DNA of 64,000 bases from Nomia melanderi. Lineage: Eukaryota; Arthropoda; Insecta; Hymenoptera; Halictidae. The position numbers and the translations under genes are program-made. Below the pieces are notes generated by a model. It had not been told where the DNA came from and made no database searches. It saw nothing but the letters and a program-made list of their open reading frames with translations. Every line of letters starts with the position of its first letter. Positions within the stretch are counted from its first letter, which is position 1. Location: assembly GCF_051020985.1 (NCBI RefSeq), contig NC_135003.1:2194001-2258000 (forward strand). The letters run 5' to 3'. Of the stretch, positions 25,066 to 38,075 are shown piece by piece.

Positions 25066-25288
25066 TTAACGCTAGGTTTACGGACATTTATTGTACAGTA
25101 TATTCAATTGTTCCTAAAAAAATTCATGTTCTTTCATTTGGACTTTGTAAGTTAGAGGTTTAAAAATAGATCATTGAAGTACATACTAGTATACTTGCAT
25201 CGATCAAAGTCGACATAAGCATATACTAAATGATGTTTATAAAATTTAATACGCGTCAAATTGACGCATTCCGTAAATCTAGTGTGAA
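25066..25288. mobile_element. TTAA-type MITE, family E, inverted copy
   Basis: A 223-bp element. The left side is TTAA (25066-25069) then CGCTAGGTTTACGGA; the right side, reverse-complemented, is TTCA then CACTAGATTTACGGA, so the right target copy has one change. It is in the opposite orientation to the copy at 27340-27561: AATTGACGC lies at its right end and GCGTCAATT at the left end of the other. There is no coding capacity. Mobilisation by a piggyBac-like enzyme is inferred from the TTAA edge. Confidence 0.75.
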
Positions 25289-27339
25289 CAAACAATATCT
25301 ACATGATAGATTATTGTGATTTTTTTTTAACCGTTGTGGAATTCTTTTATGACAGAAGTATTCTTTATATTATATTACATAGTTCACTTAAATATTTATT
25401 ATCTTAGTCAACAAAGACTATGTAGTAGTTTTTTTCCAAATGCATTGCAAAATGTAATATGATAAGTGTAATATATCCAAATGTATCAGAAGTATTTAGA
25501 AGCATAAATCAATACTTATATTATATGTGTATGATGCAGTATAAAGTCTAATATTCTGTATAAACGCGTTCAATTCCTATTCGTAGATGCTTACAAATTT
25601 TTCCAGAAAAACATAAATACTATTAAATTTGTTTGAATGCAAATTACATATTATTCCTCTGTTATCAATGATTACACCTTACAGCACACGTTAACAGAAA
25701 ATGAGGTCAGAATTTTGTCTTATTTTTAATAAATTATTAATAATAAAGTAATTGGATCGATTACAGTTCAGAAAGAAACTACAGGGCTAGGAATTAACTT
25801 CGATTAACAGAAACATAAAAAGTCTTCTTATGTATTGATAGTATTATAGACGTGATTAGAATAAATAAATGAAATTTCATGTAAAGAAAATATAAGGCAA
25901 ATTCTCGAAGCAAACGTCGTTGGCGTAGGTTAATACCACTTATAGTCCAAAGCTGCGGTGAACGTTCAATCCGTGGGTAACTATGAAATCGTATATTTAC
26001 TGCAATTTCGAATATTATGCCAAGCATGTTGCAATGAATTGGTCATTCTCGACTGCACCAAATTAACCACAACACGAGCAATACTTAACACGTTCGTTAC
26101 CACAAACCACATACCAATTGTTAGTGAGAAATCGATGTCACAGCGTGTGACAGCGATCGTTTTCCATTTTTTTACGTAAATAGAACCGGAATTTTAATTA
26201 TGTTATTTTGATTGAATTTTTATTTGTTTCATGTAAATAAATATTGGTAATATATACAAAGGGTAAATTTCTTTTACGCATGGAAATGTGGGAAAAATCG
26301 GTTTCCGATTTCTTTGTATTCTTAATATATATATTTACATACCAACATTCTGTCAAAAACTTTTAAAAATTTGGGGAGAATATGTAATTACCGTAAAATT
26401 ACAAATGTTATCCCTATTAAACTTTAGTATTACTAATATTTCATAATGTTTATCTTCTTAAATATCCATGTAAATATTCATATTTTATATCCTACATTAG
26501 GTTTTTTTTTGCTTCATTTTATACCACTTATCCTCAGGTATCATAAAATATAAAATATACATCCGCAAAATACATAGTTTTATCACTATACTAGTTATTT
26601 ATACGTTTAGCGTATTTAATTCTGCAAAACACAAGAAAATGTGTCTCACAATGCGATTTCTTCAAATTTTCTATTATTAATGTATTGATATTTGTTCATA
26701 AAGGAAACCAATTTCTATTTGATGTCGATTTCCGGAAATTTCTTTTGAAAGATTGAACAGTGCACCTACAATTGTCTTCAAAAAATCTTCGAATAAGATA
26801 AGAAAATTTGTCAGAACTTACAGTTTCAAATTTTACTCATTACAAAAGGGCCGTTCCTAGATTTTGTACTTTCCTCGATAACCATAGAATTGTTTGACAT
26901 TCGCGACTGAATGTTGAACTTGATCCCAACGGTATTTGAAATTCACAGCGTCAGAGCAATTTTCGTTGCAGAAACTCAACTCCAACTTCAAAGCGGTGGG
27001 ACGTGCCTGCCTATGTGCCGTGTTGTCGTAAAAAATTTCTTGTTCGCCGTTGACAAACGGAATTTGTTTCAAGCTTGTTTGTTATTTAAACAACAGACAG
27101 AGTTCTCGGTATAATTTCACCGCGCGAACTTTGGGTTTGCATTTTTACGCTGGGGGATTTCATCCCTGCGTAATCGAGAAACTTTCCGGGTTTAAATGAA
27201 AGCGTCCTGGGAGAATTGATCGATTTATGTATATTATCAATCGAAAATGTTGGTTCAATAATCGTAATTAATGAAATCGGGTATTCTGATTTTAAGAGAA
27301 GTTTATTAAAATTTTCACACATTTAATGACACGCATTGT
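25289..27339. other. AT-rich spacer with a P-like end fragment
   Basis: Mostly AT-rich with a GC-richer stretch at 25900-26170 and another at 26880-27200. At 26085 the word TTAACACGTTCGTTACCAC resembles the left end of family P, but I could not find the matching right end, so it may be a fragment. Overlapping ORFs on both strands near 26857-27114 are mutual shadows with no domain. No gene is called. Confidence 0.4.
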
Positions 27340-27561
27340 TTAATACTAGGTTTACGGAACGCGTCAATTTGATTCATATTGAATTTTATAAATACTATTT
27401 ACTAAATGTTTATGTCGACTTTGATTGATGCAATTACATCAGTATGTATCTCAGTTATCTATATTTCAACATCTAACTTCTAAAATCCGAAAGAACGAAC
27501 GTGAATTTTTCTAGAAGCAGTAGACTTAAGCGTATACTAAATATCCGTAAACCTAGTTCAA
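27340..27561. mobile_element. TTAA-type MITE, family E, best-preserved copy
   Basis: A 222-bp element with perfect 14-bp inverted ends ACTAGGTTTACGGA and TCCGTAAACCTAGT. The left target is TTAA (27340-27343) and the right is TCAA (27558-27561), one change away. The interior (TTGATTGATGCAATTAC, TTTTTCTAGAAGCAGTAG) aligns with 17160-17345 directly and with 25066-25288 in reverse. It holds no ORF. Confidence 0.8.
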
Positions 27562-29938
27562 AGAATTTAGAATGTGATAAATTGTCACATTGTTTGTTTA
27601 TTCATCCTCTTGATTCAATATTTCAAACGTTAAATTAATTTAATATTTGATATTACAAATATATAATATGTATTTGTAAGAGTTCATTAAAATTAATTGT
27701 AAACGTTCAGATGTAAATTTATATTGGTGTACATATAAATTTTGATTTATGATTGCACACAAATCAAAATTAAAAACAAATATGTTTATCCTACTGAGGA
27801 TCTTATTGCATTCAATAAAGGCTAAGGTCTGAGAAAATTTTCCTAAACACATTGATTACTATAATTATTGAGTTTTAAGCGCAAAAGGTCCGCGTTCTAA
27901 TTAAATATAAATATCCCAAAAACATTTAATAGTAAATTCAAAGTGTAAAATAGTTACACAATTACGTACATTTAAGAGTTGATTGCAAAATTTCATCGTG
28001 TAATTAACATCGTAATTTTTATCGACAATTCAGGTGGCTTGGAGCTATTGGGCGTTACTGCTTTTAATTCACCACGGCTCGCAATAACGCGAATTTCAAG
28101 CTTGACAATGCATTGAACTTTTTCAATCGCAAACGTGGGTTAGTAAATGTTCCGAACGTGTGGCACACGGATGGTCGAACGTGAAAGACAATATGTAAAT
28201 GATCGAAGCATAGCTTCCTCTGTCACGGAATTTAACTTTACGTCGCATTGGTTCGAACAGTGACTCTGTAGATTTCGAATGCATAAAATTTTACGTACTT
28301 CGAAGAAGGACGGAATAGATATCTCCGAAGAGTGGTGCCATTCCTCCGTCGAATTTTGAAATTTTATTAGGGACGTTGGATCGACAGTCCGAGTCATAAA
28401 ATGGAAATGGGTGGACGGTTTTCGTATATACTTGCGTTATCATGGGAATTGAGTTACGGAACTTGGTTAATTTTGTGGGGCCGAGGAAAGAATATTTCAA
28501 TTTCCTTTAATACTGAACAAATTATGGATACCTAATATTTCAGTTCAATTATACGATATCCTACACCAACAATTTTATTTTACATAAGTATGCATGCATA
28601 GATGTACGCAGTTTTATTAAAAGTTTTCTTTCTGTTCTAAATATAATTTTCTGTATCTTTTTATGCAAAATTATTTCTAGTTGTAACAAATTCTAAAATA
28701 AGGATTTAAAACTGTAGAATATCACGTATGACTTAAAAAATTGATTTCGTTCAAATTATTATAATATTAAAAAATATTTTAAAATTCATTTATTTATAAA
28801 TTTCATTTTATTTTACATCTTTTTGTCCCTTTGTTTTCTCAAGTAAAATAACTTCCTGTTACCTAATTACTTCCGTTATATTGCGTCGTTATTGTCATAT
28901 TTTATTTGATTGACTGAATATTTGTCTGCAATATATTCTATACATTCATAATTACGAGAAGTGAAACCAATCGATTGTGAACAATTACTCAAATTGATTT
29001 CTATTAAATAGCCTACATACTATTCGACCTGAGATATTCCATGCACTGATTTGTTATCAGTATTGCAGTGATTCGACAGTAAATTAATAGTAGGTATAAC
29101 ATTTACATAATTATTCGTACATTAAGTTCAAACTTTGAAAAAAAATTTGCATGTAGATGCAAAACGTACGGATGAGTATAAATATTCATCGTAGTAGGTA
29201 TTTCTTCGTTTTCGTTATGATTTTCCAAACGAACAAATATCCGTGTTCTCGTTTTCGCTCGTTTATCAAGTGATTCCATTCGTCCAGCTAATGATCAGAT
29301 CTCTACTTACCGGCCGAGTTGTCTTCAAGCGGAAAATATCGTCATGCAAGCAGTGAAACGTGAGTGATTTAATGATATGGATGCGCATTGCGCAAATAGC
29401 AGACAATACGTATGTATCGTTGTACCATTGTTTATGGACAATCATCAGACACCAGTTAACAATCATCGTTCGACGTTTTAATTAAACACTGCTCATGACA
29501 GTTATATCGAGCCACGCAATTTTCGGTCACTCGATTACGCACGTTTTGTATTTTACGAATATAACCGCTCGAATCGAGGAAACAACCTAACACGTTCAGC
29601 AGTTGAATGATTCCATCAGAAATTGCAAGTTAATACATATCCCAAATCTTGTGCAACGTAGCGCGTATTATCGGCTCAGGTCATCTTTTTCGCAATTTAG
29701 AGTTGGAATAACGATCGACTTTATTATTTACAGAGACAAATAAAGCTAATACTATTTATAAGTGCACATTTTAGTATGCTTGTTTTTCAAACAATTTTGT
29801 AAAATATAATATTACGACAATTTATGGATGCCTTTCAGTATGCTTTATTAATATGTACGTATACTAGATTAATATTAAATTCTGGAATATTTTCAGTATT
29901 TTCAGTTGTCATTCTTCTTACGAGGTGCAAGTGATATA
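27562..29938. other. Spacer with GC-richer island at 28030-28480
   Basis: Largely AT-rich. The islands at 28030-28480 and 29200-29610 contain CAGGTG, CACCACGGC and TAATTAAAC-type words and short ORFs on the minus strand without recognisable domains. At 29588 TAACACGTTCAGCA resembles a family P end without a partner. No gene or RNA is recognised. Confidence 0.4.
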
Positions 29939-30315
29939 CAGTGGCGTTCAAAACTTCTCGGCCAGGTTGTTTTTGGAATTTTTCTTCGATAGGATGAGTT
30001 TAAAGGATTTTTTTTTTAATATAATAAATAAAGACATATTTACATGGACGAATACTACAAAAGAAACCGTATTATTTTGTTTTCATAGTTGTGTATTTAA
30101 AGAATAACTAAACTGGCGTGTTCGAAAGTTTATTATTATTATTATTATTTATTTCTAAACAAATATATGTAAAGAATAGGTAGTATTTACTTTTTTACAA
30201 TATCCTCTCATGCAATATGTCCTTTCTATGTCATAATAACAAAAAGTTTTTAAAGCCTTTATTGTGTAAGAAGAGCTCCAAAAACGATCTGACCGGGAAC
30301 TTTCGGACGCCACTG
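29939..30315. mobile_element. Tc1/mariner-type MITE, 377 bp
   Basis: The left end is CAGTGGCGTTCAAAACTTCT; the right, reverse-complemented, is CAGTGGCGTCCGAAAGTTCC, and similarity continues into GGTCAG and TTTTTGGA for about 45 bp. TA flanks both ends (29937-29938 and 30316-30317). The TA target and CAGTGGCG ends place it among Tc1/mariner-derived non-autonomous elements. The interior is AT-rich with a T-run and a TTATTATT microsatellite at 30130-30152. The ORF at 29925-30107 overlaps the left end and is not considered a gene. Confidence 0.88.
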
Positions 30316-31679
30316 TATTATATACGTTGATTTTATAATACAGTGCTCGAAAAAATATTTCTGAAATATTTTTGAATTGAAGAAAGAGGTGTCGAATATT
30401 TTATATATTAATTGTTGCGAATTGTGCTAGCGGTGGCTTCTCTAGCTCGTGTGGGAAAGGGGAGGTGAAACGATGTATCCTTTCATTCATAAACAAGAAC
30501 TAACCAAAATAAATTCTCATCGTCGCTTCTTTTCTTACCTTTCTCCTTTTCTTGTAGTACAATTGACTACTATACACTGGCAATCGAGCAATTTAAACAG
30601 AAATTAGTTTATTATCCCTTTAGTGTCGATTACAATTATAATTAAAGACTTACTTACGTATGGTTACAGAAATCTAAAATCTGAATCGAAAATAATTTTT
30701 ATTGTCATGTCATGTTAAAACATCGATAGAACTTTTCATATCATTCTCCATTTAATTATTAGATTTTATTAAATTTTTTGTTCTGCTACCTGTTTGTTTT
30801 ACTGATAGTTCCACAAACCAAACAAAAGGTTTACTAACTGTTTATTGGTTGTTCAATCTATTTATTAGCTAATTTCTACGAAAAACAACAAGTAATAATA
30901 TAAAATTTGTTTAAAATACTTCTTCTTCGAAGTACGAAATGAAAGCTGTTTGTATTCAAGGTAAAATCCAATGAGATTCTAACAGTGTATACGAAGTAAA
31001 ATGAAAGATATTGCTAATATTAAATTAGTGGCCAAATTCACGCTGAAACGGCCAATTTCTCGTAGAATGAAGAGGATATAGATATCTGCAGAATCTACGA
31101 TCATGAATTTAGGATTTCATTGAACTAAGCGCATCAATTTTGCCGGAACAAATCGGATTTCCCGAATGAATGTGCAATAATACCATTCGACTGACACGTC
31201 CGATTAAATTCGGGTATGCAACAATTTATCGTGACTTTATTATTCCGAGTCTAATGCGTACGAATGGTCCCCTCGATTAAATATTCGGTTGTAGGAACCT
31301 GACCGAAATTGCTCGAACAGTAATAAATGTTCGTTTCTCGGATTTTACATGTTGAAATTATTTTGAAGCTAATTACATTCGTTCACGTTGTTATTTATAT
31401 TATATATTTACTTATTTGAAAATAGCTTATATTGTATCTAATATAACGAAATAATGATTATTTCATGAGGTGTGCATAAAAGTACAACTTTACAAAACCG
31501 TCAATATTAAAATACGGAGCAAATTACTGTTAGCAATTTTTTTTAGTTTTCAATGTAAAATGATTAATGGCAATAAAATAATATTTCACTGTAATATGAT
31601 TCATATTGTTATTCGGAATGTGAATATTTCATGATACTATACTTTGAATTAATAATTTGATAATTTAAATAAAAAATCA
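30316..31679. other. AT-rich spacer, no gene seen
   Basis: AT-rich sequence with a moderately GC-richer stretch at 31040-31330. No transposon end, RNA or coding exon is recognised. Confidence 0.5.
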
Positions 31680-32020
31680 GCGTTTATAATTTTTTCGAAT
31701 TTTTAAAAATCGTTTTTACAGTCTAAAATTCTAAAAAAATTTCCAGAAATATATATCTTCATCTAAATTAACTATTTTCATAATTTTCAATTAATTTTCA
31801 TAATTTTCCATCAAACAAGGACATAAAATATCAAGCATAAACTGTGTATGGCATTCCACCCTGTAACTACTCTAATAATAGAGGTAGGGGCTTAAAACTT
31901 GGTACAAAGGAGATTCTTCGAGAGATGTATCGCATGGTATGTGCGAAGGTCAATTTGGTTGGGACACTTTCATTCCTTCTTATTCGGCTATGTTCTTTAT
32001 ATTATATGTGTAAGATTCTG
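31680..32020 (+). repeat. Repeat B, single (unpaired) copy
   Basis: This segment matches the right arm of the palindrome at 20440-21605: TTTATAATTTTTTCGAATTT, CATAAAATATCAAGCATAAA, GGCATTCCACC, TGTAACTACT and, further on, CTTCTTATTCGGCTATG. It matches the outer left arm (20440-20560) even more clearly through GGCTTAAAACTTGG and GCATGGTATGTGCGA. Only one arm is present here. The ORF at 31844-32059 lies inside the repeat and is not regarded as a gene. Confidence 0.85.
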
Positions 32021-34481
32021 GTAAATGAAATCCCGAGCGATACCCTATTTGTAGAATAAGAGAAAACAATCTATTGAAATAATAATAAGAATTACATTGA
32101 TGCGATTCACTGCTAAGCTAAATTCTCTCAGCCACTAAGCTAATCAATGGTTCGTTGTAAAACTCTCGCTTCGAATTCTCGTTTAAAACTCCTGCTCTCA
32201 ACTCTTCAGAGTTAGACTCCCTCGCTGCCGAACTTTTATCTTTCGCAGTTTATCCTTCACCCCCAATCGCTCTTTCTTCCTTTTCACACGCATTCACGTA
32301 ATTACATGCTTCGCTAATCGCTTTATTCTCGTGGTTCAATCGCACACTCCCAAATACTCTTCTTCGCACTTCTCCGCCCACTCAAGACTCTAACACAGTC
32401 ACCCTATTTCCCAAAGATACTGGCGTCACCTAGTTGCAAGATGACGCATAAAAGTTTTATAGGAGAAATAATAACTTTCATTAATGAATGTATTTTATAT
32501 TAATTTCTATGAAGTTAATTCAGTAAGATTCATGAAATTTTCTAAAATTATTTATTATTTTTATGTTTCTAGCATTGTGGAATATTGTTTATATTTTAAT
32601 ATTAAATTTATTACAAAAACAAAATAGTTAAATTCTATAATTTAGTATATCATAACTAATTATTATAAGTATATTTTTAATTTGAAAGTAATGTAATTAA
32701 TTTGAAAAATTGTATGATAATTTTAATGTCATAAAATAAAATAAATTTAAAGATTACACATCTAAAGTGTAATAAATAACTATTATTAATATAAAGTACT
32801 TCAAAATCATTTTATACTTGTAAGATAAATTAAAATGTTTACCAAAACGGTTTAGTATATTTATAATAATAAGTGGGTCCACTTTAACTTAAAGTATTTT
32901 ACTTAGTCTCACTTCAACTAAAATTGGAATATATTATATACATGTACAGGAAAATAGGTTTAAAAAATTGCAGAAAATTAATAGCTGTTGGTACAATTAA
33001 TAGAGAACTAGAAGAGTGAATAAATGATAAATAAATAATCGATGATCAAATTGTGCAGAATGCTGAAGCATACCAAGACGAAATCTCGAAATCAAAAGGC
33101 ATATTTACTATGAATTAAGCGACATTTGCGAACCCAGCATACTATGTTTATTTATGTTCATGAGGATGTTAATACTCCAGATTTCTATCTATTTCAGTGT
33201 GGTGTTTTGCAACTAATCTATTTAAAGAGTAATCCATCGTGCAACAGAGTTGTGTTTATGTCTTCTAGTTAAAGAGCATACTCAATTTATTACTATATAC
33301 ACCGACCCGAATATTTTCCCCTATTCACTACTGAACACCTGGGTTTCATAGTCTAAAACAAACTCAGACCAAGAACACTGCACGCTTTAATGGTTGGCTA
33401 TTAAAAGTTGGCACTTAGAAGCTTTATTCAGAAAAGACATTGACGTAGACTATTAGTTTTGAAGTTAACGAATACTGAACATGTAAAAATTCAAAAGTGA
33501 GAAATTCATGTAATTTCAAAAACACGATTTGCTTTTTCCATTGAAAAAAATCGAAAAATATTGACAAATACTTATAACAATGGTTTACTAGTTACAAATT
33601 ACTAATACTACTACCTATAATCCTTCAGTGAGAAATCTTTATTTTAAATTATCTCTTAGCGTTTATAATTTGTTAAACACATATTTTTTATCATGAATCG
33701 TAGAATATCCGTTAATGTGTGTTTTTAAAATTCTAATATTTTTTCAGAATTTTTGCATGTTATTAAAATTGTGGCTAGAATAAAATCAAAAGTGATAATT
33801 ATATTTTCTTCTACAATTACTTGTTCGATCCAGGTAGTGTATTGTTATGTGACATGAAAGTTGTTCAGTCTTTCCTTGGTACACTCCTTAATAAGATTTT
33901 ATTACTGATTTAATTTGTTTTAGAAGAACTTCTGATTCTCTTATTTGAGGGTAAGATAAGATCTCATTGCCTTTATATCCTAATATATTCTCTATAATAA
34001 AACAAAAATACCTATACGGATATTATATTCCGAAAAAGAAATTGGTTCATAAAATAAAAACGAAAGATACAATATATATAGAATATATGAAATCAATATT
34101 ATAAAATATCATACGTAGAAAGCAATTATAATATTGATATAGTTACGCATACATAATTATGTGGCTTCTAAATCACACCATTTTGTTATTGGTACATTAT
34201 ATTGTCAAAGGTTTGAAACTCCAAAATCAGAAGATACAGTATGTACAAACTATTTTTAAATTATATGTCACGATCATGACAGCGTGATTTACACCTTCGT
34301 GGCTTTGGTTTGCTGGAAGTGGATATACCCAAGCGACGACAAAATTCATACTGATCTTGAGAGGAAAGGTTAAAATTTGTTATTGCAGAATCGTACTCCA
34401 CTTGTCGCGGAAATAAATAGTGTGATAGGAACCATGGGTCGGTAATGATTTATTTGTTTAGAAATTGCTAGTGTCTGTATG
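32021..34481. other. AT-rich spacer; faint transposase-like word
   Basis: Strongly AT-rich from 32450 to 33000. At 33178-33215 one frame reads TPDFYLFQCGVL, which distantly recalls the (S/L)(P/L)DFFLW motif of some IS630/mariner-type transposases. It is surrounded by stops and no other motif or ends were found, so it is not called. The CT-rich block at 32150-32400 contains many CTC and TCTT words. Confidence 0.35.
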
Positions 34482-34812
34482 CAGGATGTTCAGAAATGGT
34501 GAGACACAAATTAAGTAACGAATACACCTCACTAAACTTATTGTTAGTAAAAAGACTTTAGTCAACATGGGTCAACATTTTGACGATGTCTGAGATAAAA
34601 ATAGGTTTTATGTTAACACAAAATGTATTGCGAGCGAACTGAGTACATCTAACTACCATAAAAAATATGAGTAGTACGGAGAAGTATGTTACACAAAAGT
34701 TAGAAAGTGCGAACTGTTGGATGTCACGGCGAGAAGTATTTCACAGTGAAGTGATCGTGAAACGTCCTACAAAGTCACGTTACAATTTGTAAATAAAATG
34801 CTATAATTTTTA
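34482..34812 (+). repeat. Repeat A, copy 1 (unpaired)
   Basis: It starts with CAGGATGTTCAGAAATGG and runs to an AT-rich 3' edge. It shares with 45577-45905 the words TTATGTTAACA, AAAATGTATT, AACTGAG, AAAATATGAGT, AAAAGTTA, GTGCGAACTG/GTGTGAACTG, AAGTATTT and CATGTTACAATTT-like TACAATTTGTAAAT in the same order. It has no coding capacity. The C-A-G-G-(G/A)-TG start occurs at the edge of several repeats in this window; the superfamily is not identified. Confidence 0.8.
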
Positions 34813-37800
34813 TTTTATATTTTTGAGTGTGTTACACGTTAATATCTATTGTCTGCAAATATAAAAAACATTATTCCAGTTAAGAATGCCAAAACAACTT
34901 TCAGATATTAAAAATCTACCTGTCGAAAAGATAAAATGATCATTGTATAACGATTTTGTTTGTATCGTAATCATTTTTATGTTCATTTCCTATTCAACTC
35001 TTATAGTTTTAAAACTAATGTAATTATTCAAAAGAATTAGTTACTTCATTTTATACAGAATTTCGTACGACCGTATTTTTCACTAAAACCTGCCCAATGA
35101 AAGAAAATTCTGCGCAACTAAAATAGGTAAATATTTCTTTTTAATACATCTGTCAACGTAAAAGGGAGAGATGTAGAGTATAAGCCATATGTAGAGGCAA
35201 CATGGTCTACACACTGTACTCTCCACCACCAACTCCTTTTTCGAGTAATTTATAGGAAATTTCCCGGAGAAAAGCTAAGGTGCATCAGTTTAGCAAGTTT
35301 ACGCCGTATACTTCCCTACAATTTTCTCCTATAAATTACTTTACTTCCGTGCTTCAATCTTCACCCAGTTGATGTGGAACGGAGCTTTCTTCTCGGCGCT
35401 GCTGCGAAACTTAAAAATTGTAGTGGTTTTTTTTCCGCCACTTAATAGTACGGTTTAAAGTACTTTAATGGATTATTTTCAAATAATCCAATACAGTAGA
35501 TAGTCACTTAATATGGTACTTTCGTTTCTACGAAACAGTGAGAGAACTTAAAGTACAGTGAAAAAGGAAGTTCGCAGGGAAGCTTAACCAAACTATTACA
35601 TTCTACTTAACTCTGTTTCTTTATTTTAAGATAGATTAAAAGAGTTTATGCTGATGATGCTTTTAGCGATTTAATTTTATCCAGTGGTTTGTACGTGGAA
35701 CATTTTAAGTTGCATGAATGTGGAACTTTTAACCAGTGAACTGCGTTTGACAAGTATACACGTCAACTTAAAGCTTGAAATGATACTAATTCTTTCAGCG
35801 ATGAACTATTTAATTTTTCAGATAAACCTACAATTCTTCATTGTTTTGTTGTGGTGTTTCATTAAATCAATGAACAGTTTGAAATGATTAAATTTAGAAT
35901 ATTTCGTGGGTATTAATATGTATACTTGTGTTACATTCATTTATTCAGATATTTGCTTGACTATATCAATAATGTCGTTATACATTGACTTATAAAATAC
36001 ATAATATTAGATATCGGTAAGAAAGTATACTAAAAAAACATGTGTCAGTTTATCAACGAAAGAATTATTAGTCACCACATTCATAGGTAAGTTATTTCTT
36101 TTGTATATTTACAATCTTTTTCATGATATTCCTATATAGATATTGAAGACAGTTAGCATTATGAAAATTATTATTGTTGTTGCTGTTATTGTTGCTGTTG
36201 TTATGTACACCATAAACAGAGGAAGCAAATTTCTCTTTAGGTTCAATTAAATGCGTTTACGCATAGCGAAATATGAATTCACTTGAATATCTATATCCTG
36301 CGCGATACTGCACTATTAATGCTGAGCTTTCATGTTTAGAAGCGTCTGTACTCGTGACACGATCGATATATGAAATGTATGCGTAATCAGGTTTCCCGCG
36401 TCATCGTTTGATCATTTTATTGACAACCGTGTGAACACAAACCGCGCGTGAACTCCAAGCTTTGTAATCAGGCTTGAAACCTTTACTTCATGGCTGTTGA
36501 TTCGTAGGTGCGCTGTTGTGCACGTGTGCATGTCGGAGCTAAATTACTTCCAGGCTCCCTCATCAGGATTTGTCTAATAAACAGTATAACGTTCACGACA
36601 CTGCATTGTGAACCGATAATATCCGTTTATGATTGTCAATATGATACTGAATTCATAGAAATCTGTTTGCTAAACACTATGATTATGATCCTATCCATTG
36701 GCCATCGGCTTTTGTTTCACAGTTAGGCTACAGATCTTTAGACAAATGATTGTAGATTATTATGGACTAATTTACGGAGACAAAGTTAAGATAATGGCTT
36801 TTGTGTTAAGTTTACACGTTTCTTAAACTAAGCTAAAGAAATTTAGAAACAATTCCATTTCTGCTTTTACTTGGTACGAAACATTTCTTAATTTGAGAAC
36901 ACAGCACTAAAGTGGCATAAAAACCGGAGAAAAGTAAGGTCCAGCTAATTGTAAGTAATAGTAACTTGGAAATGGACCTGAAATATAAGAATTGAGAGAG
37001 ATTAGGGTAGTAGATTGAAAGAAAATCATTAACTTTTTGTTCAAACACTTTTGTTTTTACTTAATCCTTTTCGGTTATGACCTTCATTATTTAAATTACT
37101 ATGTATTTTATTCATTCGTATAATATCTCTGTTACGTTGTACATAAATGCGGCCTTGGAATATGTCAAAGATTGTGAATAAATAATCGCAATAACATATT
37201 AGAATATAGTGTTGCTGTAAGTTATATGGTAAAAAAAGGAACTAGAAACTTCTTGCGTCAAAAAGGAATCAGTATTGAAACATACATAGTATTTAAAAAT
37301 CAACTACTTGCCGTCATAAAGAATCTGAAGTTTTGTTCAGTCAAATAATACGCATCGTGAATAATTTGAAAAATTGATGACAGTGTAAGAATCAAGGTTC
37401 CAATTTATCCATATTTTATATATTTACATGATTCGCATATACACATGTTGGTAGATATATGCATGGAAAAATGAATTAACATTTCACTAGAAGAAATTAT
37501 TCATTATTTAAATAAATTTATATTAAATAATTGGATCTTCTTGGAACCTGTTTGTACCGTTAGACTGATATTTGGAATTGAACTACTATTCCCTGTAACG
37601 TCCAAAATAAATTAATTTTAATAATAAATAACATAATCCAAATTAAATAATCTTTTACAAAAGAATTGGATCGCCAAAGAAAGTTGTTGGTGCTAAGTTT
37701 TTATACAGAACAACATACTATTATACATTAGGTTACTTGCCATCTTGCCATCTCACTGTAAATGCAATGCCAACATTTTTTGCACTATAAAACTTTTACA

Positions 37801-37833
37801 CTGCATATTTCTCATTAGTTCATAGTTAGCTTA
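34813..37833. other. AT-rich spacer with small islands
   Basis: GC-richer patches lie at 35170-35420 and 36330-36600. A GTT/GCT-type trinucleotide microsatellite is at 36168-36200. No ORF here has a recognisable domain and no transposon ends were seen. Confidence 0.45.
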
Positions 37834-38075
37834 TGAATCCTTTGCACTCGATTTACTTTAAATATTATTGGGTGTCAACTTATATTTCTTTTTAGGAAAA
37901 TGAATTAAAATAATTTACAGCGGTAGAATTCAACGTTTTATATTTATTTTATTTATTATTATTACAATAAGATTTAATTTTCTTTAAAGTGCGGTACTTT
38001 TTAAAACAATTGCCAACGTTGTATAACAAATTTGCATTGTCATCTCCATCGTGTCATATAAGTGCAAAGGATTAA
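37834..38075. mobile_element. TTAA-type MITE, family F, copy 2
   Basis: A 242-bp element. The left is TGAA (37834-37837) then TCCTTTGCACTCG; the right, reverse-complemented, is TTAA (38072-38075) then TCCTTTGCACTTA. It aligns throughout with 7244-7496: AGCGGTAGAATTCAACG, TTATTATTATTA, AAGTGCGGTA, TTGTCATCTCCA. One target copy has a single change. It is noncoding. Confidence 0.78.

Noticed and set aside
26085..26110. Family P-like left end (TTAACACGTTCGTTACCAC)
   Set aside because: No matching right end within several hundred bases, so not called as an element; similar lone words occur at 29588 and 61285.
33100..33240. TPDFYLFQCGVL, resembling a transposase motif
   Set aside because: An isolated match surrounded by stops, with no other motif and no terminal repeats.
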